Assembly: GCF_020921035.1 (NCBI RefSeq)
Contig: NC_063151.1
Location: 17,118,934 to 17,182,933 of the forward strand
Source: Rhodamnia argentea
Taxonomy: Eukaryota > Streptophyta > Magnoliopsida > Myrtales > Myrtaceae
DNA length: 64,000 bases
Reading direction: 5' to 3'
Under the pieces are notes generated by a model, which saw only the letters and a program-made list of their open reading frames with translations, ran no database searches and was not told the DNA's origin. The first letter of the stretch is position 1; each line of letters opens with the position of its first letter. Positions 35,179-46,427 of this stretch are shown here, one piece after another. The translations under genes and the position numbers were made by a program.

Positions 35179-36600
35179 GTGATTTTAATCACGGAACAAC
35201 CAAGAGGTCGTATTAGAACTCGTCCGAGAACCAGAATAGAGCGGGAAGAGCCGAGCCCGAGAGTCGGTGTTCTCGAGACACAAGTGAACTCGCTGGTGGT
35301 GATGATAACAGAGATGAAAGCTTTGCTGGAAGCTTCTCATGCAAGACAGCCGGCGATACCGGATCTGAACAATCCTGCTCATCCATCACCATCTAACGTT
35401 AGCGATAAGGGGCAACATGAAGGCGCCCATCCTGTTCCCGAAGTCACTCAAGCTCCTCGGGTTAATCCACAACCTAAAGCGTTGCTCGTAGTTATCAATT
35501 TGGAGAAGGAGGAGAAGGGAAAATCTGCGGTTAGAACGGAAGAAGGGGCTAAGAGGTTGGCCAAGATCGAAGAATGTCTGAGTAGTCAAGGCTATGAGCT
35601 AGCCAGATTTGATAAGATCTCCCCTTTTGCGAAAATTGAGGTGCCGCCAGATTACAAGGAACCGGAATTTGTCGAAAAGTACAACGGGACAGGCCGTCCT
35701 CGTGCTCATTTGAAATATTATCTGCGCAAGATGGCGCATTATTCGGATTATGTCCCTCTCTTAATGAATACGTTTCAAGAAAGTTTGGCATGCGCCGCTT
35801 TGGCCTGGTTCATCGAGTTAGACTTAGAAGATTACGATGGTTGGGAGGATTTAGCTGAAGATTTTCTGCATCGGTACAAGTTTAACACCGCTACAGCCCC
35901 TACTCGAGAAGACTTGCTTAGAACCGTGAAAGGAAAAAACGAGCAGATCCGCACGTATGCCCAGAGGTGGCGAGCCTTGGCGACGCAAGTTAAACCGTCT
36001 ATCCCGGAAGATGAATTGGTGGACTTGTTTCTAAAGGCACTCCCATACGAATACTTTGACAAGTTGAACATGTCGGGTTGTCAGACATTTGTCCATCCGA
36101 TAAAAGTTGCGAAAAGGCCGGAATGGGCTATGAGAGAAAGAAAAGCCCCAGAAGTGCCGGCAAGACGCCAGTATGCATTGAGAAAAGAAGGTGGGGCGGG
36201 AGTTGACATTGCCTTTGTACCGAATCCACCAAAGCCCAAACAGTTCTCGAATTCCAACCCAACACAGGGAGGGTCGTCATGGTCGACGCAAAAGGTGCAA
36301 GAACCGAGGAAGAAGCCACCTCCTAAGCGGTTCACGCCCCTTCCTAGGCCATTATCCAAGTTGCTTCCGATGCTATTGGAGGAGCGTTTAGTTGCGAAAG
36401 AACCGCCAAGGCCAAACCCAATGAAATATCCCGGATATGATGAAGGCCGGTCGTGTGTCTATCATATGGGGGAGAGAGGACATAATGTCGACAACTGCTA
36501 CATCCTAAAACTCAAGGTGCAAGCCCTTATTGATAACCATCTTGTGGAGTTTGACAAGACGGCGCCTAATGTACAACAGAATCCGCTCCCTGATCACTAG
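35179..36600 (+). CDS. gag: gag of the Ogre-like element (open frame, 473 codons)
   Basis: The frame is open from the splice-like site at 35178; the first ATG is at 35302. Residues about 155-310 form the retrotransposon gag core (LACAALAWFIELDLEDYDGW, then FLHRYKFNTATAPTREDL, then YAQRWRALATQVKPSI). A zinc-knuckle-like C-X2-Y-H-X4-G-H-X4-C motif (CVYHMGERGHNVDNC) is near residue 432. The end NPLPDH is the usual junction with protease in this lineage, but a TAG stop follows at 36598-36600 with the pro frame continuing at once. Gag builds the particle that packages the RNA. Confidence 0.85.
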   Translation: MILITEQPRGRIRTRPRTRIEREEPSPRVGVLETQVNSLVVMITEMKALLEASHARQPAIPDLNNPAHPSPSNVSDKGQHEGAHPVPEVTQAPRVNPQPKALLVVINLEKEEKGKSAVRTEEGAKRLAKIEECLSSQGYELARFDKISPFAKIEVPPDYKEPEFVEKYNGTGRPRAHLKYYLRKMAHYSDYVPLLMNTFQESLACAALAWFIELDLEDYDGWEDLAEDFLHRYKFNTATAPTREDLLRTVKGKNEQIRTYAQRWRALATQVKPSIPEDELVDLFLKALPYEYFDKLNMSGCQTFVHPIKVAKRPEWAMRERKAPEVPARRQYALRKEGGAGVDIAFVPNPPKPKQFSNSNPTQGGSSWSTQKVQEPRKKPPPKRFTPLPRPLSKLLPMLLEERLVAKEPPRPNPMKYPGYDEGRSCVYHMGERGHNVDNCYILKLKVQALIDNHLVEFDKTAPNVQQNPLPDH

Positions 36601-39451
36601 GTGGTAGGGATGATTTTTGACGGAGAAGAAGAGAATCATCTAGAGCTCAAGGTAAACATGAGCAAATTGCGCGACATTTTGGCAATTGCTTCGTCTTATC
36701 CAAATGAAGGGGAAATGTCGATTGAACGAAAAATGTTATGTATCGCCAAATTGATGAGCCTCGGGATAGTTGCGGATGTCGCCGACGAGACATTTGAAGG
36801 AGTGCTGGCTACCGTGAGTTTGGATCGGGATCGGTTCGTGATGGAAACCGAGCAAGGCAACTACTGGAGGGTTCCTCATGAAAGCTTGATGGGTGATTTA
36901 GAATTGATTATGAATCCCGAGTCCGAGATTAATGAGGATGATCCGAAAGCCGAAAAGACTCGTGTGGGCGATCAAAGATTCGTATTGGAGGCTCATGAAA
37001 AGGGCGAAACTATGGATAATTTGGGCGAAGACTCGGGGAGGTACAATTTCAAAGTTAAATACTCCACTCCCGCTAGCTTTTTCATAAAGGCTGAGGATAT
37101 TGTACCAGATGGATGGGGAGGTATGGATGAAGTTATCGAGCCGGACGTAGTTGATGATGCTGTCAAAGTCGTACCTCATCCGAAAGATTCGGGGGCAATG
37201 AATAATACCGAGGTTATGGAGTTGTTGTCTCACATGATGGAATACGGGGCTGATTTCTCTCATGAATTAAAAAATTTTGCTCAACAACCGGCAGTGTTGG
37301 ATCGGTCGCAGACGACGTATGAGATGCATGCTATACAACCCCGCACTCGTAGTCGTAAAACGAGCTTGAGGATGATGAGATTGATTTGCCAGTTTAGGAA
37401 CTTGATCGCGTTGTTGACGGAAACGAAAGAACTTTTAAGCTCTTTGGCTTCAACCGGAATCACCCCCGCCGCCGATCAAGCTACCGAATCATTTGCTTCA
37501 CGGAAACTCGCTCGTCTCGAAGCAATTTTTACTAAGGCTGATTTGACCCATGAGGAGGATGAAGAATTGGGGTTGGATGCGTGTAGAGAGAAGACGCGAA
37601 ATTCGCGAGTTTATACTCCTATGGTTGAAGAAGAGTTGGGGGGATATTTTTTGGAACCCCTCTCGCGTGAAGTTTTTGAGGAAAACGCTCCATCGACTTT
37701 CTATTCTTTCGCTCATTTGGTGCAAGTGGGCGAAGAGGTTGAAAGGAGCTTATTGACTGAAAAATTTCAAGGTGCGGAAGCTGAATCCTCAAGCAAAAGA
37801 GATAGTGAGATTGCCTTAGATCAAGGAATCTCGTCGACCGTTCAGAAGCACGATGTATTTTACCAAGAGCTCGAGTGCGGATATAATTCGGAAGATCTAG
37901 ATGATATGATTGGGATGATTGGGACTGTAGCTCCCATTGTGATTAGACTGGATAAAGTTGATGGCTGCGACAAGAAAGACGATCGCCCGGTCAAGCCAGT
38001 AGTGATTTGCTTTTCCGACGATGAGATGGATGATGAACCGGAGGTCAAAATTGAAAAAGTAACACCGGTGGTGATTAAAGTTCCACCGGTAGAGCCGTAT
38101 AACCCCAAAGCGGTCCATTGGAATTATGGAACCGGAGAAATAGATGCTGTAATGAGATCGGGTAGATTTTATGCCCCGCGGGAAGCTGAACCCGAAAAGA
38201 AAGAGGTGACTAAAGAAGACGCTGAAAAACTTCTATCCATCGTCAAGACGAGCGAGTTCGAGGTGATAGAACAGTTGAGGAAAATGCCGGCCCGGATCTC
38301 TTTGCTTGATCTGTTTATTAATTCAGAAAAACATAAACAAGCACTCCCGAAGGTGTTAAATGAGGTGCATGTCCCCGAGACGATTGATGAGATCCAGTTA
38401 GAGAACTTTGTTAGGGCGATCTTGCTGAAGGATCAAATAAGCTTCTCGGATGAAGACTTCCCCATGGACGGGCGAGTGCACAACAAAGCGCTATACATTA
38501 CCGCAGAGTGTCATGGAAAGCGAGTGGCCCATGTGTTAATAGACAATGGATCCGCTTTCAATATTTACCCTTTGGCCACGTTGAGGAATTTGGGCATAAA
38601 AGAGGAGATGATTCGAACTTCCAAAGCGACCGTCGGGGCTTTTGACGGAATGAGGAAAATCGTGGTTGGGGAGATCGAGCTTGATATTGTCATAGGCCCG
38701 ACCAAATTCTCTATTGATTTTCAGGTGATGGATCTCCCGAGTGCTTTTGGGTTTTTATTGGGAAGGCCATGGATTCATGTAGCTGGGGCTGTCCCTTCGA
38801 GCTTACATCAAAAGGTGCGATTCATAGTAGATGGGAAGATTGTTACCGTCCACGGCGAGGTGGATCTCCGGTCTTATCGTAACAGTGCCATACCCTACAT
38901 AGAGCCCGAGGCTAAAGAAGAGGCAAGTTACCATTCTTTGGAACTAGTGGCCGTGGTCCATACACCAGCTGGGACCAAGCTAAGAGTTCCTAATCTTTCC
39001 GAATTCGCTGCTCTACCCGCAAAAATGCTATTGGCTTATGGATATCTTCCGGGAGATGGCCTAGGGAAATTTGGCCAAGGGATCCGCACTCCTTTACAAC
39101 TCGAGTCCAATGAGCACGTAACGGGATTGGGTTTTGGAATCGATAGCAGCAGTCTTGCCACTTTGAAAAATCACCATGGAGGCCGAGGCCGAGGCAAAGG
39201 CAAAAGCCATGGAAGCCGAGGACGCCGAGGAGGCCGAGGTGATTCTTTTATCGGCTCTCCCACCCGGAAAGGCAAATCTAAAATGTTCGACAATCGGTTG
39301 AACCTTTTTTTCCTCTAAGGATTCCAAATGGCTGGCAGACGAGATGGCGCTCCTTGCGGCGGACCCGAACCCGACCAATCCGTTTCTCGATGACAACACT
39401 GTGAATGTGATAGTCGAGTGGCTCGAGGCTAACGAAGATGTTACTGAGTAA
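36601..39451 (+). CDS. pro: Protease region with G-patch (Ogre-like), frameshifted near the end
   Basis: In the same frame as gag, immediately after its TAG. A long acidic linker occupies residues 1-600. The aspartic protease core lies around residues 640-740 (VLIDNGSAFNIYPLATL, then FGFLLGRPWIHVAGAVPS). A G-patch follows (LLAYGYLPGDGLGKFGQGI, then HVTGLGF), and then an RG-rich tail near 39180-39240. The frame closes at TAA 39316-39318 just after a T-run. Another frame of the same DNA continues as protein-like sequence (KWLADEMALLAADPNP) to TAA 39449-39451, so a one-base indel in the T-run is likely. The protease would mature Gag-Pol; G-patch modules bind RNA or helicases. Confidence 0.8.
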
Positions 39452-39950
39452 AGAGATCTTCTCTGCAGTTTTTCCTTCATTACTAGCATTTGTGTTTACT
39501 TTATCGCATTTCTGCTGTATTCCTTTTCCGCATTTGGATTTAGTGCCTTTTTTACTTAGAATGTAAAAGGAAAACACCTTTGGACCTCTGACCGTTGGTC
39601 CAAATAGCACACTTTGTAATGCGATCCTTTTTACATCCAATAAAGTTTTTCATGTTTCATTAAGGACATGTGGAATAACAAATCAGCCTAATGATTACGC
39701 TCGTCTTTGTGAATCGAAGCTTGAAGCCCGATTTGCCATGTGCTTCCTGTTTTCCAAAATAATCTTTTTGGAACAAGGATGTCCGAGGATATGAGGACTA
39801 GTTCAATTTTCTAGATTTTCTGATTTTAAAATGTCTTTCACAAACAAAAAAGGATTTTTCCATAAAATCATCCATTATGATTTGCATATATCGACCATTT
39901 CCATGACATTTCGGGCATATCATCCCAAACATGCATGCTAGGTTGTTATG
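39452..39950 (+). other. Probable intron between protease and RT
   Basis: About 500 bases with no protein-like frame separate the end of the pro-coding sequence from sequence resembling the RT lead-in (CNFDDQGDYSCDIEEED from about 39950). An acceptor-like 'catgcatgctag' lies at about 39938-39949. Ogre elements are known to carry an intron at this place. A donor near 39450-39480 is not clear. Confidence 0.5.
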
Positions 39951-41524
39951 CAACTTCGATGATCAGGGGGATTATTCTTGCGATATAGAAGAAGAAGACG
40001 AGGGTCAGATAGCTATCTAGAGGGATTGGGTTAATTTTGAAGAATCTAAGCCTCCCACCGAAGAAGAGCCAATTGTTGTTAACATTGGAGAATTTGAAAA
40101 TGTCAAGGAAGTGAAAATCGGAGGACATTTATCGCGGGCGGACGCGTCCAGGATTACAGAGTTGCTCAAAGAATATCAAGATATCTTTGCATGGTCATAT
40201 GCGGATATGCCAGGACCGGATCCGAACATTGTAGAACATGCATTACCCATTAATCCAGGATGCAAACCAGTGAAGCAATCATGCAGAACGATGAAACCCG
40301 AACTCTCGGACAAGATTAAAGAGGAAGTGATGAAACTTCTTAAAGTTGGCTTTATTGAAACCATTCCTTACGCGGACTGGATTGCTAACATCGTCCCCGT
40401 CATAAAGAAGGACGGGAAAATTCGAGTGTGCGTGGATTATCGGGATTTGAATAAAGCAAGCCCGAAAGATGATTTCCCTCTACCACACATCGACGTAACG
40501 GTTGATAGCACAGCGGGGTTTGAATTGTTTTCGTTTATGGACGGGTTCTCCGGATACAATCAAATACCGATGAAGGAGGAAGATAAGGATAAAACTTCAT
40601 TCACCACCCCTTGGGGAAACTTTTGTTACAAGGTCATGCCTTTTGGGCTAAGAAATGCCGGGGCAATGTATCAAAAGGCCATGGTGACTTTGTTTCATGA
40701 TATGATACATAAAGAGATCGAGGTATATGTTGACGACATGATCGCCAAATCCAGACCCGGAGAAGATCACGTTCAAATATTGAGAAAATTATTTGATCAT
40801 TTGAGAAGGTATAAGCTGAGGTTAAACCCCAACAAGTGCATATTTGGGGCAAGATCGGGAAAGTTCCTCGGTTTCATGGTCAATAACGGGGGCATTGAGG
40901 TGGACCCGTCCAAAATAAAAGCAATCATCGACATAGCCGCTCCATCGACAGTTAAGCAAGTGAGAAGCCTTATTGGGAAAATTGAATTACATCGCCAGGT
41001 TTATATGCCAACTCTCCGACACGGCTAGACCATTTTTCAAACTTTCGAAGAAAGGCGCCAAAGTGGTCTGGGATGCCGAATGTCATCAGGCATTGGAGAA
41101 GATCAAACAGTATTTGATTTCCCCACCAGTCTTGGTACCACCTATTCCAGAATACCCGCCGACATTATATTTGACGATCCATCAAGAGTCGCTAGGAGCA
41201 TTGTTGGCACAAACCAATCCTAAAGATGGAAAAGAGAGAGCCATTTACTACCCGAGCAAAAAGTTCACCACCTCAGAAATGAATTATTCTCCCATCGAAA
41301 GGACCCGTGTTGCAATAGTTTGGGTACTTCGCAGATTGAGGCAGTACACTCTGCATTATCACATTCAATTGGTGACAGAGAATGACCCGATTAAGTATCT
41401 GCTAGAAAAACCAACATTGGTTGGGAAACTAGCCAAGTGGCAAGTGATGTTGTCAGAGTTTGACATAAGAAGTTCACCTCAGAAATCTGTTAAGGGACGC
41501 GCTATAGCAGATTTGCTAGCGTAA
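39951..41524 (+). pseudogene. pol: Reverse transcriptase and RNase H, broken by a stop and a frameshift
   Basis: The acidic lead-in has TAG at 40018-40020. From 40021 the frame runs through RT: IFAWSYADMPG, then VCVDYRDLNKASPKDDFPLP, then the catalytic YVDD at 40726-40737, then FLGFMVNNGGIEVDP. An extra A in the run at 40978-40981 shifts the frame; RNase H continues in another frame (LNYIARFICQLSDTARPFF, then SLGALLAQTNP, then YYPSKKFTTSEMNYSPIE) to TAA 41522-41524 at AIADLLA. RT copies the RNA into DNA and RNase H removes the RNA strand. Key RT aspartates are present, but the polyprotein cannot be made in one piece. Confidence 0.85.
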
Positions 41525-41995
41525 AGCTCTCGGTCAGAGCCAATTCCGGATAAAATAGAAGTTAAAGATCAAGTCCTGGCGTTAATGTAAGACAAATGGA
41601 CTATGTATTTCGATGGTGCGGTTAACCTATCGGGAGCCGATACTGGGCAAAGGCTGATATCCCCGGAGGGTTAACATTACCCCGTTACGGCAAAGTTGGT
41701 ATTTCCATGTACCAATAATGTGTCCGAGTACGAAGCATGCATCATGGGCTTACAGTTAGCCATTTCCATGAAGGTGCAGAAATTACAGGTGTATGGCGAT
41801 TCTATGCTAATTATTCTTCAAACTCAAGGAGAATGGAGAACAAAGGATTCCAAGCTCATCCCGTATCATGAGTTTTCGGAAGAACTTGCTTTTGAATTCG
41901 AAGAAATATCTTTCGAATACTTGCCCGTAACGCAAAATCGGTTTGCGGATGCCTTGGCAACATTAGCCTCTATGTTGCGGGTGACAAACGGGCTG
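41525..41995 (+). pseudogene. Second, archaeal-type RNase H (aRNH) domain, with stops
   Basis: Protein-like sequence continues as WTMYFDGAVNLSGA near 41600, then HYPVTAKLVFPCTNNVSEYE, then IMGLQLAISMKVQKLQVYGD, then NRFADALATLASM. This is the extra RNase H known from the Tat branch of Ty3 elements, with D (YFDGA), E (SEYEA), D (YGDS) and D (RFADAL) catalytic positions present. TAA stops lie at 41587-41589 and near 41672. From 41696 the frame is open through integrase. Confidence 0.78.
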
Positions 41996-43516
41996 GATAT
42001 AAAACCTTTGAGAATTGATGTGATCACCCGGCCAGCTTATCGCATGCCGATAGAAGAGGAATTTGATGGTGAACCATGGTATCATGATATCAAGAACTAT
42101 CTTATGAAAGGAGAATTTCCTGAAGGGAGTCAGGCTGGAGATAAAAAATATATTGCCAAGATGGCTACCAAATTCTTTGTGAGCGGGCAAACTCTGTATA
42201 AAAGGTCATTTGATTCGATATTGCTCGGGTGTGTAGACGCCAAGGAAGCGAACATACTCATGAAAGAAATTCACGAAGGAGTATGTGGGCCTCACATGAA
42301 TGGTCATCTCCTTGCAAAAAAGATCATGCGACTCGGTTATTATTGGATGACCATGGAGTCAGATTGCAATCAACATGTGCGGTCATGTCATCAATGCCGG
42401 ATGTATGGAGATAGGATTAATGCTCCTCCAAATGAACTTCATCAAATGTCAGAAGCTTGGCCTTTCTCTATGTGGGGGATAGATATTGGGCCAATAAACC
42501 CCGCTGCTTCAAATGGTCATTGCTTTATTATGGTGGCGATTAATTATTTCACCAAATGGATTGAAGCCAATTCTTACGTAAACGTCACCGCAAAAAGCGT
42601 AGCAAGATTTATTAAGAGAGATATAATCTCTCGCTACGGATCTCCCCAGGCAATTATCACGGACAATGGGTCCAATTTGAATAACAAGATTGTCGACGAT
42701 CTGCTGGATCACTTTGGCATTCGACATCTTAACTCGTCTCCTTATCGCCCGAGCATGAATGGGGCGATTGAAGCCGCAAATAAAAACATCAAGAAGATCC
42801 TGTCGAAAACTGCGGAAAATTATAGGGATTGGCATGAGAGGCTACCCTTTGCATTGATGGCTTATCGAACTTCGATCCGAACTTCAACCGGGGCAACTCC
42901 TTATTCCCTGGTTTATGGCATGGAAGCAGTTTTGCTCGTAGAAATGGAGATTCCATCCTTGAGGGTACTATCAGAAGTCAAACTTTCTGAAGCTGAATGG
43001 ATACAGCAGAGGTGGGAACAGTTGAATCTAATTGACGAAAAACGCCCGAAAGCCATCCGTCATGGCCAAAGTTATCAGAAAAGAGTAGCCAAATCGTTCA
43101 ATCGCAAGGTGAAACCAAGATATTTTGAGGTGGGAGACCTCGTAGTGAGAAAGACAACGCCAAACGCCGCTCATCCGGGGGGTAAATTCACCCCAAATTA
43201 CGAGGGTCCATATGTTGTCAAGAAAGTGCTTACGGGAGGGGCCTTGATTCTTGTAAATTCAGAGGGAGATGAATTGGGATATCCCGTAAATGCTGATGCA
43301 ATAAAGAAATATTATCCCCGAAATAAAATCGGAAATGATTATGGCTCTCTTCCGAAGGATCCGAGTCGCCATAGAATTACCGCATTGCATTCATACATAC
43401 ATGCATACATACATACATGCACAAAATTTGCGGGGTTCAAAAACAGGAAATCCGAGACCCAACCTGTTCAAGAAGAGCTAGGGGTTTGTTCATCTCAAAG
43501 CAATGAAAACAGGTGA
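41996..43516 (+). CDS. int: Integrase of the Ogre-like element
   Basis: Part of one open frame, 41696-43516 (606 codons, shared with the end of aRNH). The H-H-C-C zinc motif spans HEGVCGPHMNGH and CNQHVRSCHQC. The core has the D,D-35-E triad: Asp at 42482 (GIDIGP), Asp at 42662 (ITDNGS) and Glu at 42770 (AIEAANKNIKK). The C-terminal region has the usual FEVGDLVVRKTTPN and YEGPYVVKKVLTGGAL. It inserts the DNA copy into the chromosome. The domain itself shows no lesion. The tail after about residue 540 contains a short 'ataca' repeat (43396-43420) and may be untranslated in other copies. Confidence 0.85.
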   Translation, partial: DIKPLRIDVITRPAYRMPIEEEFDGEPWYHDIKNYLMKGEFPEGSQAGDKKYIAKMATKFFVSGQTLYKRSFDSILLGCVDAKEANILMKEIHEGVCGPHMNGHLLAKKIMRLGYYWMTMESDCNQHVRSCHQCRMYGDRINAPPNELHQMSEAWPFSMWGIDIGPINPAASNGHCFIMVAINYFTKWIEANSYVNVTAKSVARFIKRDIISRYGSPQAIITDNGSNLNNKIVDDLLDHFGIRHLNSSPYRPSMNGAIEAANKNIKKILSKTAENYRDWHERLPFALMAYRTSIRTSTGATPYSLVYGMEAVLLVEMEIPSLRVLSEVKLSEAEWIQQRWEQLNLIDEKRPKAIRHGQSYQKRVAKSFNRKVKPRYFEVGDLVVRKTTPNAAHPGGKFTPNYEGPYVVKKVLTGGALILVNSEGDELGYPVNADAIKKYYPRNKIGNDYGSLPKDPSRHRITALHSYIHAYIHTCTKFAGFKNRKSETQPVQEELGVCSSQSNENR

Positions 43517-45574
43517 TATGTATCTGTTCCATTACTCCTATTTTAATCCCATTGCTCATCAAGTGATCGTGTCTTTTTGCCAAGGTACGACGATCAAGCA
43601 CAAAAGACGACCAAAGATCGACGTCGGAATAGATGCAAGAATTCTTTCCATCATCTCACAAGACGAGAGACGGTTGTAAATGTCGGTAATTCACAGAGGC
43701 CTTTGATTTCGGAATTAGACTTTTTATTGGTCATGTCACCCGCATTCATCTTCAAAAACGGAGGTTATTCAAATACATTTGGAACATGCATAGTGAACCA
43801 TAAATTCCCTTTGAGGGTATGAATTGAAAAACAGAAAATAAACTTTTTCAACAAGAGTTGTTTAAACCATTCATTGGATATTTCCTCGGACGAGAGGCAA
43901 ACCTTATCCAAACACGTCCCATACACACTTGAGAGATGAGTGGAGTGGAAGGTATAGTAAAACCTTGACCTGCGGACATAGGGGTTATTCGCAGCGATTA
44001 CATGGATTGAGACGACGGAGGCATTCATTTCTCTATCTTAAACACTACAGGTGACCATTGATAACCCCTTTGAACGGCGGTTTCATTCTTTACCCCTGTC
44101 AAGAACCACCCCTCATTGGGGTCAAATGGAGGTAAGTCCGGCAATATCGGGAGGAAAATGGTTAGAAATTTTCTTGCTTGGACTAACATCAATCTTCGTG
44201 TGTTGCTTATACGATAATTCAAGTGCTTTAGGATGACGAAAAGCACTCGTTTCTCTATCTTATACACTTTTATCCTTTGCATAGCCCAATTGAGCCTGCA
44301 TATTCGTTTCATGAACCCCCGTTGGTGATCGCTGCATATATCAAGGTGTGAGCGACAACACTCCAAGAACGGAAGAGTTCAAGAAATAAGATTTACAAGA
44401 AATTCTTAAGCCCATCTTGGGGCATGCTAGAACTTTCAATTGAATATCTAGCACAACCATTGAAAATCTTATTCCTAAAAAGAAAGGAAAAGGTGGGATT
44501 TTGAAAAAGAGCAAGAAAGAAAAAGCCGATCCCGGGCATCAAGAAAAAGCAAAGTGCTTGGTAAAAGCAAGGCCAATGCCCATTCAAATATTCGTACACC
44601 GATGAACCATGTGTTCGATCTTGTAAGTATCAAAAGATTCCATGATATCTTTATCTCCAATGAGATTTGGTTGTAAAAAGAAAATCCCCAGGTGAGGTAG
44701 ATCACTCAGTAGTTATGTCATTCTCGGATGACCGGAACGTAGATAAAAGTTTGCACCATTCTGATGTGATAGAGGTGCTATCTAAAGACAAATGTGTACT
44801 TTGAAGACCGAGAATGCTCTCCAAAGAATTTTAGGTATACCTTCAAGATTAGAAACATTCTTCGAAGGATAATCCCTAAGGGTCGATATCGGTGGTAAAG
44901 CTGCAATGATCACCAACGACACACCCATTTACATGTTACGGGCCCAAAAATAAACCTTTTTCGGTCCCCAATCCTTACCTACGTTACAACCCCGAAAAGT
45001 CTTTTCCGATTAAAGCACTTGGATTAACGTAGAAGCTTAGCTCGAAGAAGTACGAGCAAGATCATTTCTTTCTCATTTTGCAGGTTTCTTGACTTGTAAA
45101 CCCGGAGCAGATGTTGAAGATTTTCGTTCAAATAGCCTTGACTCAATTGTGAGTCCCACTTGGAAACCATTGTCCAAGCCCAACATTACGGTCCTTTCGA
45201 AGACCTCCCGATCGATCAAGATGTATGCGCTGCGAATGATCCCGAATCCTAGGCATAGGTTCGATAGGAAATTTGAGCGCTTTCAAAATGAAAAAACCGT
45301 TATCTCGAAATGGTGAGAAGCCCTCTTTGATGAGAATACTCCAATGGATGTTTTAACCAAACTCTTTTGGTAGTTTCAGATCGTTGGATTCAAACTTTCC
45401 TCACAAGGAATTTTTGATCACTTTAGCATGTTGCCGGATGTTTTGGATAACCTCCGACATCATAATACATCCATTCAGACTTTTTCATGACTTCGATTTA
45501 AGTCATAGAAATTTTGTCGGTTCGATAATGTATTCCCCATAAAAGATGGATAATCTTCTCTTGTGGAGAAAAAT

Positions 45575-45765
45575 TTTCAGGTTTAAACTTCTGCGGGACT
45601 CATGGAAACCCCAGATCCCGTAAGGACGTCTTTCGTGGTAAGAAAGAATTTCCACTTTTTGATGAGAAAAGTTTTCGGGTTTAAACTTCTGCAGGATTTC
45701 TGGTAACCCCGCATCCCGTAATGACACCTCTTTCGTTAAAAAGAATTTTCAGATTCGATTTTCTG
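45575..45765 (+). repeat. Tandem repeat in the 3' region, unit about 90 bases
   Basis: 'ttttcaggtttaaacttctg' near 45574, 'ttttcgggtttaaacttctg' near 45669 and 'ttttcagattcgattttctg' near 45746 each lead into 'caggattyc..ccccrsatcccgta'-like sequence, about two and a half imperfect units. Confidence 0.6.
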
Positions 45766-45899
45766 CAGGATTCCAAGTATCCCCTAAATCCCCGATCAGT
45801 CATCTTATTAGGTGAACCTTTTAGTAGGTAAGCCTTTTCTAAAGATTTTTGACAAGTCCCGAAAGTGGGATAAATCATCTTACAGGTAAAACCTTTTAG

Positions 45900-46125
45900 T
45901 AGGTGAGCCTTCTCCGGACCGATCCACCGGATGGATCAAATCCTTCGACGAATCCCACAGACGGGATAGGTCGTCTCTAGAATCCCTTCAAGTAGGAATT
46001 CTTTTTATGGGCTGATCCACCATACGGATCAAATCTCCCGACGAATCCCACAGATGGGATAGGTCGTCTTCACATTCCTATTAATTAGGAATTCCATTAT
46101 GGTTTGACCTACCATACGGATCAGA
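45900..46125 (+). repeat. Tandem repeat in the 3' region, unit about 100 bases
   Basis: 'cgacgaatcccacagacggg' near 45947 and 'cgacgaatcccacagatggg' near 46040 are each followed by 'ataggtcgtc', a 'taggaattc' motif and 'ccaccatacggatca' or a variant. About two and a half copies. Confidence 0.65.
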
Positions 46126-46410
46126 GCTTAACCTCCCTAGGACATTCTGACGATGAATCCCTAGGTATCTTCTAGAATCCATCCATATTCACGGGAAAAC
46201 CTCTGGAGTTTCGGACAGGTAAGTGCCAGGTAAATCTCTTCCTACTCTCATCTTATATCCACCGCATGGAGCCTTATTTTGGATAAAAAGCTTATCAACG
46301 GGAATGCTTGAAAATCAAATGTCACAACTCTTTCTTTTCTCTTTCCCCAATCGAGTCGATTAGATTTCAGGTGTCACCTTATCTTTGGAAGTGACCTCTC
46401 ACGAGATCAC

Positions 46411-46427
46411 TCCCAAAGAGGGGCAGT
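46411..46427 (+). other. Polypurine tract
   Basis: aaagaggggcagt directly abuts the TG of the 3' LTR at 46428. In position and composition it is the plus-strand primer of the element. Confidence 0.75.

Larger units (their letters stand above)
43517..46410 (+). other. 3' non-coding region of the Ogre-like element
   Basis: 2.9 kb without a supported gene; the small open frames lack protein character. It contains tandem repeats at about 45575-45765 and 45900-46125. Long 3' regions between integrase and LTR are usual in this lineage. Confidence 0.6.

Noticed and set aside
36081..36359. - strand open frames under gag
   Set aside because: Antisense shadows of the gag coding sequence.
43396..43420. 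Short 'ataca' repeat as a regulatory element
   Set aside because: Simple microsatellite at the end of the integrase frame; nothing supports a function.
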